Assembly (NCBI GenBank): GCA_040769385.1
Contig: JAXGLD010000004.1
Coordinates: 248,001 to 312,000, forward strand
Source of the DNA: PHAA01 sp022706565
GTDB lineage: Bacteria > Bacillota > Syntrophomonadia > Syntrophomonadales > Syntrophomonadaceae
Length of the DNA: 64,000 bases
Direction of reading: 5' to 3'
The position numbers and the translations under genes were made by a program. Below the pieces are notes generated by a model, which was not told where the DNA came from, did not search any database, and saw nothing but the letters and a program-made list of their open reading frames with translations. Shown here piece by piece: positions 35,479-43,359 of this stretch (position 1 is its first letter; every line of letters begins with the position of its first letter).

Positions 35479-35505
35479 TTTCTGCTTCCTCATTATAGGA
35501 AGCAG
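35479..35505. other. Stem-loop of unknown role
   Basis: Ten-base arms TCTGCTTCCT and AGGAAGCAGA with loop CATTAT, between the transposable element and the hisF terminator. It could close the thiamine operon, but no U-run follows on the plus strand. Confidence 0.45.
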
Positions 35506-35511
35506 ATAAAA

Positions 35512-35545
35512 AAGCCGGTGACCCGCTAAGCATGGGTACCGGCTT
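35512..35545 (-). terminator. Terminator after the HisF-like gene
   Basis: Arms AAGCCGGTGACCC and GGGTACCGGCTT; on the minus strand the stem runs into TTTTTTATC. Confidence 0.85.
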
Positions 35546-35553
35546 ATCTCGAC

Positions 35554-36315
35554 CTAATTGGTTTCGACGCCCTGGTCACGGAGATATTTTTTCAACTCCG
35601 GGATACTTATTTCGCCAAAGTGGAAAACCGATGCTGCCAGGAGGATATCCGCCTTCCCATCCCGAGCGGCTTCCAGGAAATGCTCCATGCTGCCGGCGCC
35701 GCCGGAGGCGATCACTGGCACTTGGACTACGTCCTTGATGCCCCGGATGAGGGGAATGTCATAGCCGGTCTTGGCCCCGTCCCGGGTTTTGCTGGTGGGC
35801 AAAATGAAGCCGGCCCCCCGGCTTTCCGCTTCCCGGGCCCATTCGATGGCATCCTTGCCGGTGGCGGTGTTGCCGCCGTCGATGTAGACCTCATAGCCTG
35901 ACGGGAGAGCCGGATTGCGATCCACGTCAATAGCCACCACCAACTGGGCGGAGCCGAATTTGGCGGCGGCCTGATCGATCAAGCCAGGATTGCGAAAAGC
36001 GGCACTGCTGATTGAAATACGATCGGCGCCCGCCTCCAGGACCTGCTCGGCATCTTCAACCGAACCAATGCCCCCGCCGACCGTGAATGGGATAGTGATC
36101 GCCTGCGCGACCCGCCGGACCGCCTCTAGAGTGGTCTTCCTTTTTTCGATGGTGGCAGCGATGTCCAAAAAGGCCAGTTCATCGGCGCCATTCTCACAAT
36201 AGATACGGGCGCACTCCACCGGATCCCCCGCATCTCTGAGATTGACAAAATTGACACCCTTGACGACCCGGCCGTCTTTCATATCCAGGCAGGGCATGAT
36301 AAGAACCTTGCTCAT
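35554..36315 (-). CDS. HisF-like cyclase (imidazole glycerol phosphate synthase subunit), divergent
   Basis: A 253-residue beta/alpha barrel strongly like HisF. The catalytic aspartates are present: CLDMKDGRVVKG at the N-terminus and AIDVDRN in the middle. The phosphate loops are VGGGIGSVEDAEQVLEAGADRISISSAA and SGGAGSMEHFLEA. A normally well kept block, LLTSxDxDGTxxGYD, is changed to LPTSKTRDGAKTGYD, losing the Asp after Ser. It stands alone, with no hisH or other his genes beside it, so it may be a HisF paralogue with another task. ATG at 36315 follows AAGGAG. Confidence 0.82.
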   Translation of the reverse strand: MSKVLIMPCLDMKDGRVVKGVNFVNLRDAGDPVECARIYCENGADELAFLDIAATIEKRKTTLEAVRRVAQAITIPFTVGGGIGSVEDAEQVLEAGADRISISSAAFRNPGLIDQAAAKFGSAQLVVAIDVDRNPALPSGYEVYIDGGNTATGKDAIEWAREAESRGAGFILPTSKTRDGAKTGYDIPLIRGIKDVVQVPVIASGGAGSMEHFLEAARDGKADILLAASVFHFGEISIPELKKYLRDQGVETN

Positions 36316-36454
36316 CACTCATTTCTCCTTCCGAGGCATGCGGGACACCTGGGGATGCCTCCCCCCATGTTTCTGCCAGAGCCTCTTGAACAGTTCGAAT
36401 AGCAACCATATTATACTGCATTTGGGCTGCAAGACTGTAGTACTCCTATTCTCG

Positions 36455-36670
36455 TTACGGGCCTATCCTGAAATTGAAAAACCAGATGCCCAGTCCCCAG
36501 AAGGCATGCAAGGCGGCGATAATAGCCATGACCCAGCCATTTCTGCGGTGATAAACGAATGGCACCCTGATCCAGCGTTTGCCGGTCCCCAACTGGAAAG
36601 CCAGCATCAGCAGCAACAACAAACCCAGCCATAGGTGGGCAGGTTGGCCGGCAACAATAGGCACATACAT
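36455..36670 (-). CDS. Small membrane protein, two helices
   Basis: A 71-residue protein with an AAGGAGG site before its ATG. Two hydrophobic helices (LWLGLLLLLMLAF and VMAIIAALHAFWGLGIWFF) are joined by a basic loop (GKRWIRVPFVYHRRNG). Three His residues are at or near the membrane, a pattern found in small heme-binding or quinone-associated membrane proteins, but the evidence is too thin to name one. Unrecognised. Confidence 0.7.
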   Translation of the reverse strand: MYVPIVAGQPAHLWLGLLLLLMLAFQLGTGKRWIRVPFVYHRRNGWVMAIIAALHAFWGLGIWFFNFRIGP

Positions 36671-37073
36671 CTTGATCCCCTCCTTATCAACTTACACCCA
36701 GACTTGGATGCATGAATGGTTTCCCGTATTTTTATGCAGTTTAACATGAATACTCGGTTTATGGGATGCAATATTGCCAAATAACTTGTTCAATAAGCGG
36801 ACGGCTGTTCCCGGTCGCACTCTATATCTGATCAGAAACGAAAAGCAGACCCAAATCTGGACGGGGAGTTGATAGTAAAGCCAGGCCCGTGAGCACCGAC
36901 CCCACTAACATCATCAAACTGGCCCCTGACATCTTAATGACTGAACCCCCTTGTAACTGATAAGATAGAATCACGGACGGTAAGAGTTGATACCATCCGC
37001 CACACCGCCGGGGGTGTCAAGTGAAACCATCTCCTTGACACCCATAGCGATCAAATCATAGGGGGCATGAAAA
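36671..37073. other. Intergenic region with a leader hairpin
   Basis: No gene is recognised. A hairpin at 37012-37043 has perfect arms GGGTGTCAAG and CTTGACACCC with a 12-base loop and lies 31 bases upstream of the Fe-S protein gene; its role is unknown. Confidence 0.45.
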
Positions 37074-37856
37074 ATGATGGCCGAGGAAGCAAAAACGAGG
37101 ATTCGCCAGTTTGTCCTGGACTTGGGTGTTGATGACGTCGGCTTTGCCAACATAAAGGACTATTCCAGTCCGCGCTCCCCCAAAATCGAAACCATATTCC
37201 CCACTGCCCGGTCGATGGTAGTAATGGCTTTCAAAGAGGGCTCCAACTGCGAAAGCCCCTCCAGTTCCATTGCCATGACCGGACGCATGGACCTGATGGA
37301 ATTCAGCCGCTCCTGTAATTACAAATTGACCCGTTTCATCGAAAGAGAGTTCCATACCCCCGCCATGTCGGTGCCGGTTTCCTATCCCTTGGACATGAGT
37401 GCCCAGACCAGCGGGCTGGTGGGCGAGGTTTCCCTGCGCCATGCCGCGCTGGCCGCGGGATTGGGCAATTTCGGCCGCCACAACCTGATAATTCATCCCC
37501 GCTTGGGCACCCGGGTCATTTTTACGGCGGTACTTACCGAATTGGATCTGCCCTCCGATCCGCCAGTAACCGAGGATTTATGCATCGACTGTGACATTTG
37601 CATTGAAAGCTGCCCGGTGGGCGCCCTGGATGAGGAAGGCAAGACCGATATGATGAAATGCCTGGGCAACTCCCAGCCCTATGGCATCGGAGGCTCCATC
37701 CGTTTCTGGAGGAAGTTTTTCGCCAGCTCCCCGGAGGAACAAAAGAGGATGTTGTTCAGCGAGGATTTCATGCGCAATTACCAGGCGCAAATGATTGGTT
37801 TCCAATACACCTGCTTCAATTGCTATACCTCATGCCCCATCGGCAATGATCTGTGA
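37074..37856 (+). CDS. 4Fe-4S protein related to epoxyqueuosine reductase (QueG-like)
   Basis: A 260-residue protein with an N-terminal QueG/reductive-dehalogenase-like cobalamin-binding-type domain and two C-terminal [4Fe-4S] motifs: CIDCDICIESCP and CFNCYTSCP. The block GLGNFGRHNLIIHPRLGTRVIFTAVLTELDLP is typical of the QueG superfamily. True QueG proteins are longer and carry a C-terminal HEAT-like tail, absent here. It is therefore a short homologue, possibly an electron-transfer or corrinoid-linked protein. ATG codons at 37074 and 37077 are both possible. Confidence 0.82.
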   Translation: MMAEEAKTRIRQFVLDLGVDDVGFANIKDYSSPRSPKIETIFPTARSMVVMAFKEGSNCESPSSSIAMTGRMDLMEFSRSCNYKLTRFIEREFHTPAMSVPVSYPLDMSAQTSGLVGEVSLRHAALAAGLGNFGRHNLIIHPRLGTRVIFTAVLTELDLPSDPPVTEDLCIDCDICIESCPVGALDEEGKTDMMKCLGNSQPYGIGGSIRFWRKFFASSPEEQKRMLFSEDFMRNYQAQMIGFQYTCFNCYTSCPIGNDL

Positions 37857-37901
37857 TGAGCTCACCTGTCCCGGGACGATTATCGGGTAACCAGTGACAC
37901 C

Positions 37902-37929
37902 AAAAAAAGGGTGCTAAATCGATAGCACC
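37902..37929 (-). terminator. Terminator after the formate/nitrite-type channel gene
   Basis: On the minus strand GGTGCTA...TAGCACC followed by CTTTTTTT. Confidence 0.88.
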
Positions 37930-38012
37930 TGTAAATAGGCTTGGCAGTGAGCTTTATCAAGGGGACGTCAACGAAAACCATCCCCGTGATATTCTCACTC
38001 CTAGTTGTTTGT

Positions 38013-38059
38013 GGGGCATCGCCATTGCGGCTTGGACATTTATATGGTGGCAATGCCCC
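38013..38059. other. Stem-loop between the channel gene and its terminator
   Basis: Arms GGGGCATCGCCA and TGGCAATGCCCC pair over 12 positions with one mismatch and a 23-base loop. It lies 35 bases past the channel stop. It may protect the transcript 3' end. Confidence 0.5.
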
Positions 38060-38093
38060 GATCAGTGTTCCGGGTACGATAGTTTACGATTGC

Positions 38094-38987
38094 TTACGCG
38101 GCTACACCCTTGTCCTGCTTGGCCGCAGCCGGTTTTCTCAGGTATACGAACCAGTAGTACATACCTACGAATCCCGCCCCACCTACGATGTTACCCAAGG
38201 TGACCGGGATGATGTTGTTCATCAGGGTGGTGCCGTAATTAAACAGTGCCAAAACCGCATCGGGACTCATCTTCAGAGCGGTGGCTGCTGCTTCCGGAGC
38301 TCCCTGAGCGATGGTCACGCCCATGGGGATGAAGAACATGTTGGCTACACTGTGCTCGAAGCCGCTGGAAACGAAGGCCATGATCGGGAAGAAGATGGCG
38401 AAGATCTTGCCGACTATATCTTTGGCGGCGAAGGCCATCCATACTGCCAGGCACACCAGCCAGTTACAGCAGATGGCCCGGAAGAAGGCCTGTCCCCAGG
38501 TCAGGGTCAGCTTGCCTTTGGCAATAGCCAGGGCTTTAGCGCCGTGGGCGCTGATCGCTATGGCTCCACCTGCAGCTGCATCGGGGCCACCCCAGTAGCC
38601 GCCGTAGTAAATGATATAAACCAACAGCAGCGAACCTACGAAGTTGGAAATCCACACTACCGACCAGTTGTAGAGCAATCCGCCCCAACCGGCCTGGCCG
38701 TTCATGACCGAGGCCATACAGGCCATGTTGTTGCCGGTGAACAGTTCCGCACCGGCGATGACTACCAGCATCAGACCTACAGAGAACACGGCGCCGAACA
38801 GGAACTGGCCCCCGGATGTTCCCGATGCTTCCATGGAGCCGATCTTGGTGGCCAGGTTGGCCCCGAATCCGATGTAGACACCGGCCAGAATCCCTAACAG
38901 GAAGAGCTTGCCAAACGCCATTTCGGCTTTGGTCTTACCCGCATTACATACTGCTGCGGCTACCTCCGCTGGAGACATAAAGTTCAT
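38094..38987 (-). CDS. Formate/nitrite transporter family channel
   Basis: A 297-residue FNT-family membrane channel with about six helices. GVYIGFGANLA near the N-terminus, LFTGNNMACMASVMNG (the conserved LFTGN after helix 2-3) and the second-half block SSGFEHSVANMFFIPMG (with the gating His) are FNT signatures. It should conduct formate, nitrite or a similar small monovalent anion; formate fits a syntroph. The ATG at 38987 follows AAAGGTGAT; in-frame starts further upstream are less likely. Confidence 0.92.
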   Translation of the reverse strand: MNFMSPAEVAAAVCNAGKTKAEMAFGKLFLLGILAGVYIGFGANLATKIGSMEASGTSGGQFLFGAVFSVGLMLVVIAGAELFTGNNMACMASVMNGQAGWGGLLYNWSVVWISNFVGSLLLVYIIYYGGYWGGPDAAAGGAIAISAHGAKALAIAKGKLTLTWGQAFFRAICCNWLVCLAVWMAFAAKDIVGKIFAIFFPIMAFVSSGFEHSVANMFFIPMGVTIAQGAPEAAATALKMSPDAVLALFNYGTTLMNNIIPVTLGNIVGGAGFVGMYYWFVYLRKPAAAKQDKGVAA

Positions 38988-39294
38988 ACAGTACACATCA
39001 CCTTTCATCATTAATAGCAAAGTTACTATAGTCTTCTAATCAAGCTTGGCGTTGAACTCCGGCCGGAAATGGGCCGGGGTCGTCAGCAGCGGTGCCGGGG
39101 TGCCTGTCCCAAGCCGCGCAACAGGCTCTGCTCATCACTCTGCCCAACCGCTCCGACCTGGTTTATCACCTCCATTTTGTAAAAAAGATATTTTAGACTA
39201 CATGTCACATATGAAAGGATTCTGTCTAGATTTGTTTTTTCCTGTGAGGATGAAAAATTTTTTTTGAGGAATATCATGGATGTCTTTGCAGAGC

Positions 39295-39464
39295 GAGGCA
39301 TGGGGACGGTTCGAGACCACTGAAGAAGTCCATTTTGCCTATATTTAAGCATGCATAAATACATTGGCTTACACGCTAACGCTTAACGTTCGCCAATATA
39401 TTATGCATACCATAAAATCAATTCCAAACATTCTCAGTGGTCTCGGACGGTTCTTTTGCCATGC
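39295..39464. repeat. Dispersed short repeat interrupted by the miniature element
   Basis: GAGGCATGGGGACGGTT (39295-39311) and CTTTTGCCATGC (39453-39464) are the two halves of one short-repeat unit. The element at 39304-39452 lies between them. Confidence 0.8.
39304..39452. mobile_element. Miniature inverted-repeat element, copy 2 (nested)
   Basis: 149 bases, bounded by direct repeats GGACGGTT (39304-39311 and 39445-39452), consistent with target duplication. Terminal inverted repeats are CGAGACCACTGA and TCAGTGGTCTCG, 12 of 12 matched. The interior agrees with copy 1 along most of its length. Confidence 0.87.
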
Positions 39465-39527
39465 TAATCAACTCTTCACTTTTTTCGACACCACAACGGG
39501 AAGGGTCTTGATTCTTTGAATAAAAAA

Positions 39528-39551
39528 GCCCCCGGTGCTCAGACCGGGGGC
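39528..39551 (-). terminator. Terminator of the AraC/GyrI gene
   Basis: Arms GCCCCCGGT and ACCGGGGGC, followed on the minus strand by TTTTTTATTC. Confidence 0.9.
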
Positions 39552-39572
39552 CGGTGGAACCATATACAGTGA

Positions 39573-40481
39573 CTAACCGGAGATTTGCCGCACCGGGCGG
39601 GCTTCGATATACCCGCGGTATCCCATCGGCGCTATCTGGAATCTGGGATTATCTTCGTCGGCCCATTCAAACCCGTAGATTTGGGGATCGTATTTCTTCA
39701 TTACCTCCCACAGGTCTGTGATGGCATCCATGAAATCATCCTCGTCAAAGGGCTCGCCCTGGAATACCATCATCTTGCCGGGGGGCAGCTCAATGATTTC
39801 GAAACCTTCCGGAGCCTCGCCGCGGTAGTCCACCGGTACTTCAACCCCCTGGACATATTGAGAGGTGCCTCTCTCGATCATACTGGGGGGCAGCCACATC
39901 CCGATGGGTTCGTACATGGCCTCCTTGATACTGGACAGCACGCCCCAAACATCACAGCCTACTTCCTCGCAGTATTTGAAATAATCGGTCGCTTCGATGC
40001 CCCTTCTGATAATCGCCTTGCGCTCCGGCCTTTCCACTACCTGCACAAAAACCGTCTGGGTGTTCTCCTTTTTTGACATGACCTTGCCTCCTTCAGAAAA
40101 AGTAAGGTGATAAGCACGGGTGCCGTAGGGTATGAAAAGCGGTATGGGCGGCGGATTGTTGCGGTACTTCTGCGGCGATATCCCGAATTGCCGGGAGAAG
40201 GCCCGTGAAAACCCGTCCTGCGAATCAAATACGAAATCAAACGCGACATCGATCACTCTCGTTTTTTCATCCCGCAATACCAAGGCCGCTTTGGACAGTC
40301 TCAGCGCCCGCAGGTATGCGAATGGGGACTTGCCGGTCAGCTCCTTGAAAATCCTGGCGCTGTGCCACTGGGAATACCCGGCGGCTTTCGCCAGGTCACT
40401 CATGGTCATGGGCTCGTAAATATGCTCTTCCATGTAATCCTGCATCCGCTGCACCGCATTTATCGTTTCCCATCGTTCCAT
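39573..40481 (-). CDS. AraC-family regulator with GyrI-like effector domain
   Basis: A 302-residue regulator. Residues 1-110 form the double helix-turn-helix of AraC/XylS proteins (MTMSDLAKAAGYSQWHSARIFKELTGKSPFAYLRALRLSKAALVLRD and FGISPQKYR). Residues 140-300 form a GyrI-like/BacR effector-binding domain that binds small hydrophobic or cationic ligands. AAGGGAGGTGAG precedes the ATG. Members of the Rob/SoxS-like group often control transport or stress genes; the target here is unknown, and no transporter is adjacent. Confidence 0.9.
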   Translation of the reverse strand: MERWETINAVQRMQDYMEEHIYEPMTMSDLAKAAGYSQWHSARIFKELTGKSPFAYLRALRLSKAALVLRDEKTRVIDVAFDFVFDSQDGFSRAFSRQFGISPQKYRNNPPPIPLFIPYGTRAYHLTFSEGGKVMSKKENTQTVFVQVVERPERKAIIRRGIEATDYFKYCEEVGCDVWGVLSSIKEAMYEPIGMWLPPSMIERGTSQYVQGVEVPVDYRGEAPEGFEIIELPPGKMMVFQGEPFDEDDFMDAITDLWEVMKKYDPQIYGFEWADEDNPRFQIAPMGYRGYIEARPVRQISG

Positions 40482-40609
40482 GCCCTCACCTCCCTTCTAA
40501 AGTGTATATTGTTAGAGCCCCTCTTTTCCCGACCGGGCGTGCTAAGTTTCATGAAGGCGTGATTATTGGTGTAAATGTATTGACCGGGTCAACCTATCCC
40601 AGCCAGTCA

Positions 40610-40660
40610 GGGCGAAAGAACCGTCCCCTTGCCTCGCTAAAGAACCGTCTCCTTGCCTCG
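40610..40660. repeat. Two dispersed short repeats in tandem
   Basis: Units at 40610-40635 and 40636-40660 in the same direction. The second overlaps the final codons and stop of the next minus-strand gene. Confidence 0.88.
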
Positions 40661-41530
40661 GTTGCCGGTTTTTATGAGCAGCCAGACCGCCACAGCCATA
40701 AAGGGCAGGCCGCCGATGATGCCGGCGATGGTCGGACCCAGCAGCGGGTTGTAACCGCTTTTGGCCAGGAGGACGGCTAGTCCCGCCCCGGCGTTGACGG
40801 TGGAATGGATCATAGCCGCAGGAATTACGCTGTTCAGCTTAAGCGTCATGTAACCTTCGATCACGCCCAAACCTATGCAGAACCAGATCATGGCCAGGAT
40901 ACCGAGCCAGGGAAAACCGGCGTAAGCGGTGCCGTAATTGTGGCCCAGCGCGATTATGGGGGCATGCCACAATCCCCAGATGATACCGGTGACCACCAAC
41001 GCCCCCCGATCGGACATCAGCTCCCGCAACTTAGGCAACAGGTAGGCTCGCCAGCCCAGTTCCTCGCCCAGGGTGGGAATGATGTTGACCACCGGCCCGA
41101 TGATGATTATCTGCAATATGGTAATCAGCAGCAGGGTCTGGGCGGAAAATCTGCCCCCAGTATTGGCGGCGGCCTGCTGCAACACGGTAAGGTCAGGATC
41201 GAATGAACCGGGCACCACCAAGAAATAGAAGGCTATGCTAAATAACAGCAGGGCGGTTGGTCCGAAGAAAACCAGCAGGTACTCCTTCAGATGCCCTTTA
41301 AAATTCGGGCGCAGCATCATGTTGCCGAAGCCCTCGCCGGTTATCAGCCTGGTCAATATGTTGCCTAAGGTCGGGACAAACATTGCCGCCATGGCAATAT
41401 ATATGGTCACCCCGGTCCCATAGGTCAGCCCGCGCAGGGGTATCTGCGCAAAAATGATCCAGGTGATGACGAATGTCAGGCCTACAAACCAGGTCAGCCG
41501 TTTTTTCACCATCGTCTTGTCCTGTTCCAT
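40637..41530 (-). CDS. CPBP-family intramembrane glutamic endopeptidase
   Basis: A 297-residue membrane protein with about eight helices. The CPBP (CAAX/bacteriocin-processing) motifs are PTLGEELGWRAYLLP (EExxxR type), WGLWHAPIIALGHNYGT and a later His/Asn in MIHSTVNAG. The ATG at 41530 is chosen for AAGGAGG at good distance. The last residues, NRGKETVL, are encoded by the dispersed short repeat, so its original C-terminus has been replaced. It follows a helix-turn-helix regulator by 14 bases, suggesting one operon. Confidence 0.87.
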   Translation of the reverse strand: MEQDKTMVKKRLTWFVGLTFVITWIIFAQIPLRGLTYGTGVTIYIAMAAMFVPTLGNILTRLITGEGFGNMMLRPNFKGHLKEYLLVFFGPTALLLFSIAFYFLVVPGSFDPDLTVLQQAAANTGGRFSAQTLLLITILQIIIIGPVVNIIPTLGEELGWRAYLLPKLRELMSDRGALVVTGIIWGLWHAPIIALGHNYGTAYAGFPWLGILAMIWFCIGLGVIEGYMTLKLNSVIPAAMIHSTVNAGAGLAVLLAKSGYNPLLGPTIAGIIGGLPFMAVAVWLLIKTGNRGKETVL

Positions 41531-41544
41531 TTCCATCCGCCTCC

Positions 41545-42666
41545 TTAATTCTGACTGCAATTGCTCTGCAGCCGATCGATAATCCGTTGGAAACGTGGGT
41601 CGTCGGCCAATGCCGAGAAGGCCGGGTTATGAGCAATTGATTCATACATACTGGTCTTGATGGTGCGGTCGTCCCGGGGCAGATCATCGCCTAGATCCAG
41701 CCGGGCGATCCAGTTTTCCACCAGGTTAAAAAAGTCGTCCCCATGCAGCCGCAGGGGATAGATGTCACTGGTCACTATCTCCGTATACTGCTCCAGCATT
41801 TGGAGCGCCTGCTCACGATCGTTGCGGGCCATATACCCATTGGCGGCACAGATGTATAAGCCTACCAAAACCCCGGGATGGAGATGCTTCATGTCGAACA
41901 GCTCCGAAATTGCCAGGGCCCGCCGCAAGATCTCATCGAATTTGGCCGCATCACCCACACACAGATTCAGATAAGCCGGGAAGAAGTTAAACAGGACCAC
42001 GATGTTCTGATAAATGCCCACCTGCAGCACCTCTTGGGCATCCTGGGGACGGCCGGTCATCTGATAGGCCGAGGCCATCAGTATCTCCGGCGGCATGGCC
42101 GGCTCGATGCTGTCCTCCAACAGCACCAGGGCCCCCTTGGCATCACCGGTGACCAAGCTGCAGTAGGCTTCCATATAGAGGGCCTTCTTGGTCAGAGCCA
42201 CATCATCGCTTTCCTCTTTGACCCGCACAAACAGAGCCCGGGCTTCCTCCAGCAAGGCGGCTGCCTGCGGTGTTCCTTTCACCAGTTCTACATGGTTGAC
42301 CATCAACAGCCCCATCTGCAGCAGCAACGGGAAGCAGGCATAGTATTTCTTAATTATCTCCCGGCACTCGGTCAGCACCGTTTCGAAAGGCTTAGCGGTA
42401 AAATCAACCGACAGCCGACGGTACAGCTTATGAATGTCCTCTCTGGTCATCTGTGGCTGGTAGTCAATCAGTTCATCGACGCTGATATTGAAGTAGGCTG
42501 CCAGCTGGGGCAAAAATGTTATGTCCGGATAACTCTGCTCGGTTTCCCACTTCGAAACCGAAGCCTTGGAAACACCCACATAATTGGCTAGTTCATCTTG
42601 GGTAATCCCCTTTTCCTTGCGCTTCCTGGCCAGCACCCTGGCAATATTGATTTCCTTCATTTCCAT
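41545..42666 (-). CDS. HTH regulator with tetratricopeptide-like repeats
   Basis: A 373-residue protein. Residues 1-70 hold a Cro/C1-type helix-turn-helix (KGITQDELANYVGVSKASVSKWETEQSYPDITFLPQLAAYFNISVDEL). The rest is all-helical TPR-like, reminiscent of Rgg/PlcR/RRNPP regulators and of other XRE-TPR proteins. It might bind a peptide or partner protein. Start is ATG 42666 or 42660 after AGGGGTG. The CPBP protease gene follows, which fits a model of peptide processing plus sensing, but this is inference. Confidence 0.87.
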   Translation of the reverse strand: MEMKEINIARVLARKRKEKGITQDELANYVGVSKASVSKWETEQSYPDITFLPQLAAYFNISVDELIDYQPQMTREDIHKLYRRLSVDFTAKPFETVLTECREIIKKYYACFPLLLQMGLLMVNHVELVKGTPQAAALLEEARALFVRVKEESDDVALTKKALYMEAYCSLVTGDAKGALVLLEDSIEPAMPPEILMASAYQMTGRPQDAQEVLQVGIYQNIVVLFNFFPAYLNLCVGDAAKFDEILRRALAISELFDMKHLHPGVLVGLYICAANGYMARNDREQALQMLEQYTEIVTSDIYPLRLHGDDFFNLVENWIARLDLGDDLPRDDRTIKTSMYESIAHNPAFSALADDPRFQRIIDRLQSNCSQN

Positions 42667-43020
42667 CACCCCTGCCTATATATTAGTAAGCCGGGCGGGG
42701 CAAATCAATGGATTGGTACGCAACTTCCGTTTACTAAATCAACTGCTGGTTGACTGACCACTACTGAAGAACTCCAAATGCGTCATGCTGAGTGGCAGTG
42801 AAGCACTGAAGGCGGAGGCACATAAGTAAACCCTCATCTGGGGCACCATAAGGAACGGGGACACACCATTCCATGGAATGTCCCCATAATGCACCCGCCG
42901 ACTAAACGGGTTGCTACAGTAACTATTAGACTAGGTCTTTTGGGGTCAGGCAGGCGACAGAGCCGTCCCTGCATCTGCGTGCCTGCTGTTGATCGGCCAA
43001 CGGCCGAACGTTTACACCTT
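42667..43020. other. Intergenic region with degenerate repeats
   Basis: A palindromic unit at 42857-42885 and a worn short-repeat copy near 42947-42985 are present. No gene is recognised. Confidence 0.5.
42857..42885. repeat. Palindromic repeat-like element, second type
   Basis: GGGGAC (42857-42862) and GTCCCC (42880-42885) flank the palindrome ATTCCATGGAAT. It resembles a separate class of small intergenic palindromes; only this copy is seen. Confidence 0.5.
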
Positions 43021-43230
43021 TCAGCCCCCGCCTTGGAAGCCTACCTCCACATGGTTATCCTCAACAATCACCGGGACTTTCCGCCCCCCGGTCAAGCTGA
43101 CGATCTCACCGATCCGGTCCTGTTCCCGGGTCAGATTGATCTCCTCGAATTCCACTCCCCGCTCGTTCAGCATTTTCAGCGCCTGGGCGCAGTAGGGGCA
43201 TCCTTCTTTGGTATAGATTCTAACTGCCAC
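43021..43230 (-). CDS. Glutaredoxin-like protein
   Basis: A 69-residue thioredoxin-fold protein with redox motif CPYC near the N-terminus (YTKEGCPYCAQAL) and the GGRKVPVIV segment with cis-Pro. It is as short as NrdH-type redoxins. GTG start at 43230 follows AAGGAGGG. It probably reduces disulfides or serves a ribonucleotide reductase, though no nrd gene is near. Confidence 0.88.
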   Translation of the reverse strand: MAVRIYTKEGCPYCAQALKMLNERGVEFEEINLTREQDRIGEIVSLTGGRKVPVIVEDNHVEVGFQGGG

Positions 43231-43307
43231 GGCAAGCCCTCCTTAATAATAAGGTGTGGTTATATATTACTTATTCTACCACTGAGCGGTGGGTGCTTAA
43301 ACCTGGC

Positions 43308-43334
43308 AGGCAACAGAACCGTCCCCCATGCCTC
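43308..43334. repeat. Dispersed short repeat
   Basis: AGGCA, core CAGAACCGTCCCCC, TGCCTC. It lies 26 bases past the CorA stop. Confidence 0.85.
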
Positions 43335-43359
43335 GCGTGAATTTGCCATAGGCGGCCTC

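Larger units (their letters stand above)
38988..39572. other. Intergenic region holding repeats and a terminator
   Basis: Contains the upstream region of the FNT gene, a short repeat split by a miniature element (39295-39464), and the terminator of the AraC-type gene (39528-39551). No gene is recognised. Confidence 0.7.

Noticed and set aside
37960..37990. Further short-repeat copy (AACGAAAACCATCCCCGTG)
   Set aside because: Too many differences from the core to be counted as a family member.
38014..38897. Long plus-strand open frame opposite the FNT channel
   Set aside because: It is a mirror frame of a clearly recognised membrane channel gene, with no family resemblance of its own.
39308..39320. 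GGTTCGAGACC resembling a tRNA T-loop
   Set aside because: No acceptor, D or anticodon stems fit; it is the junction of repeat and miniature element.
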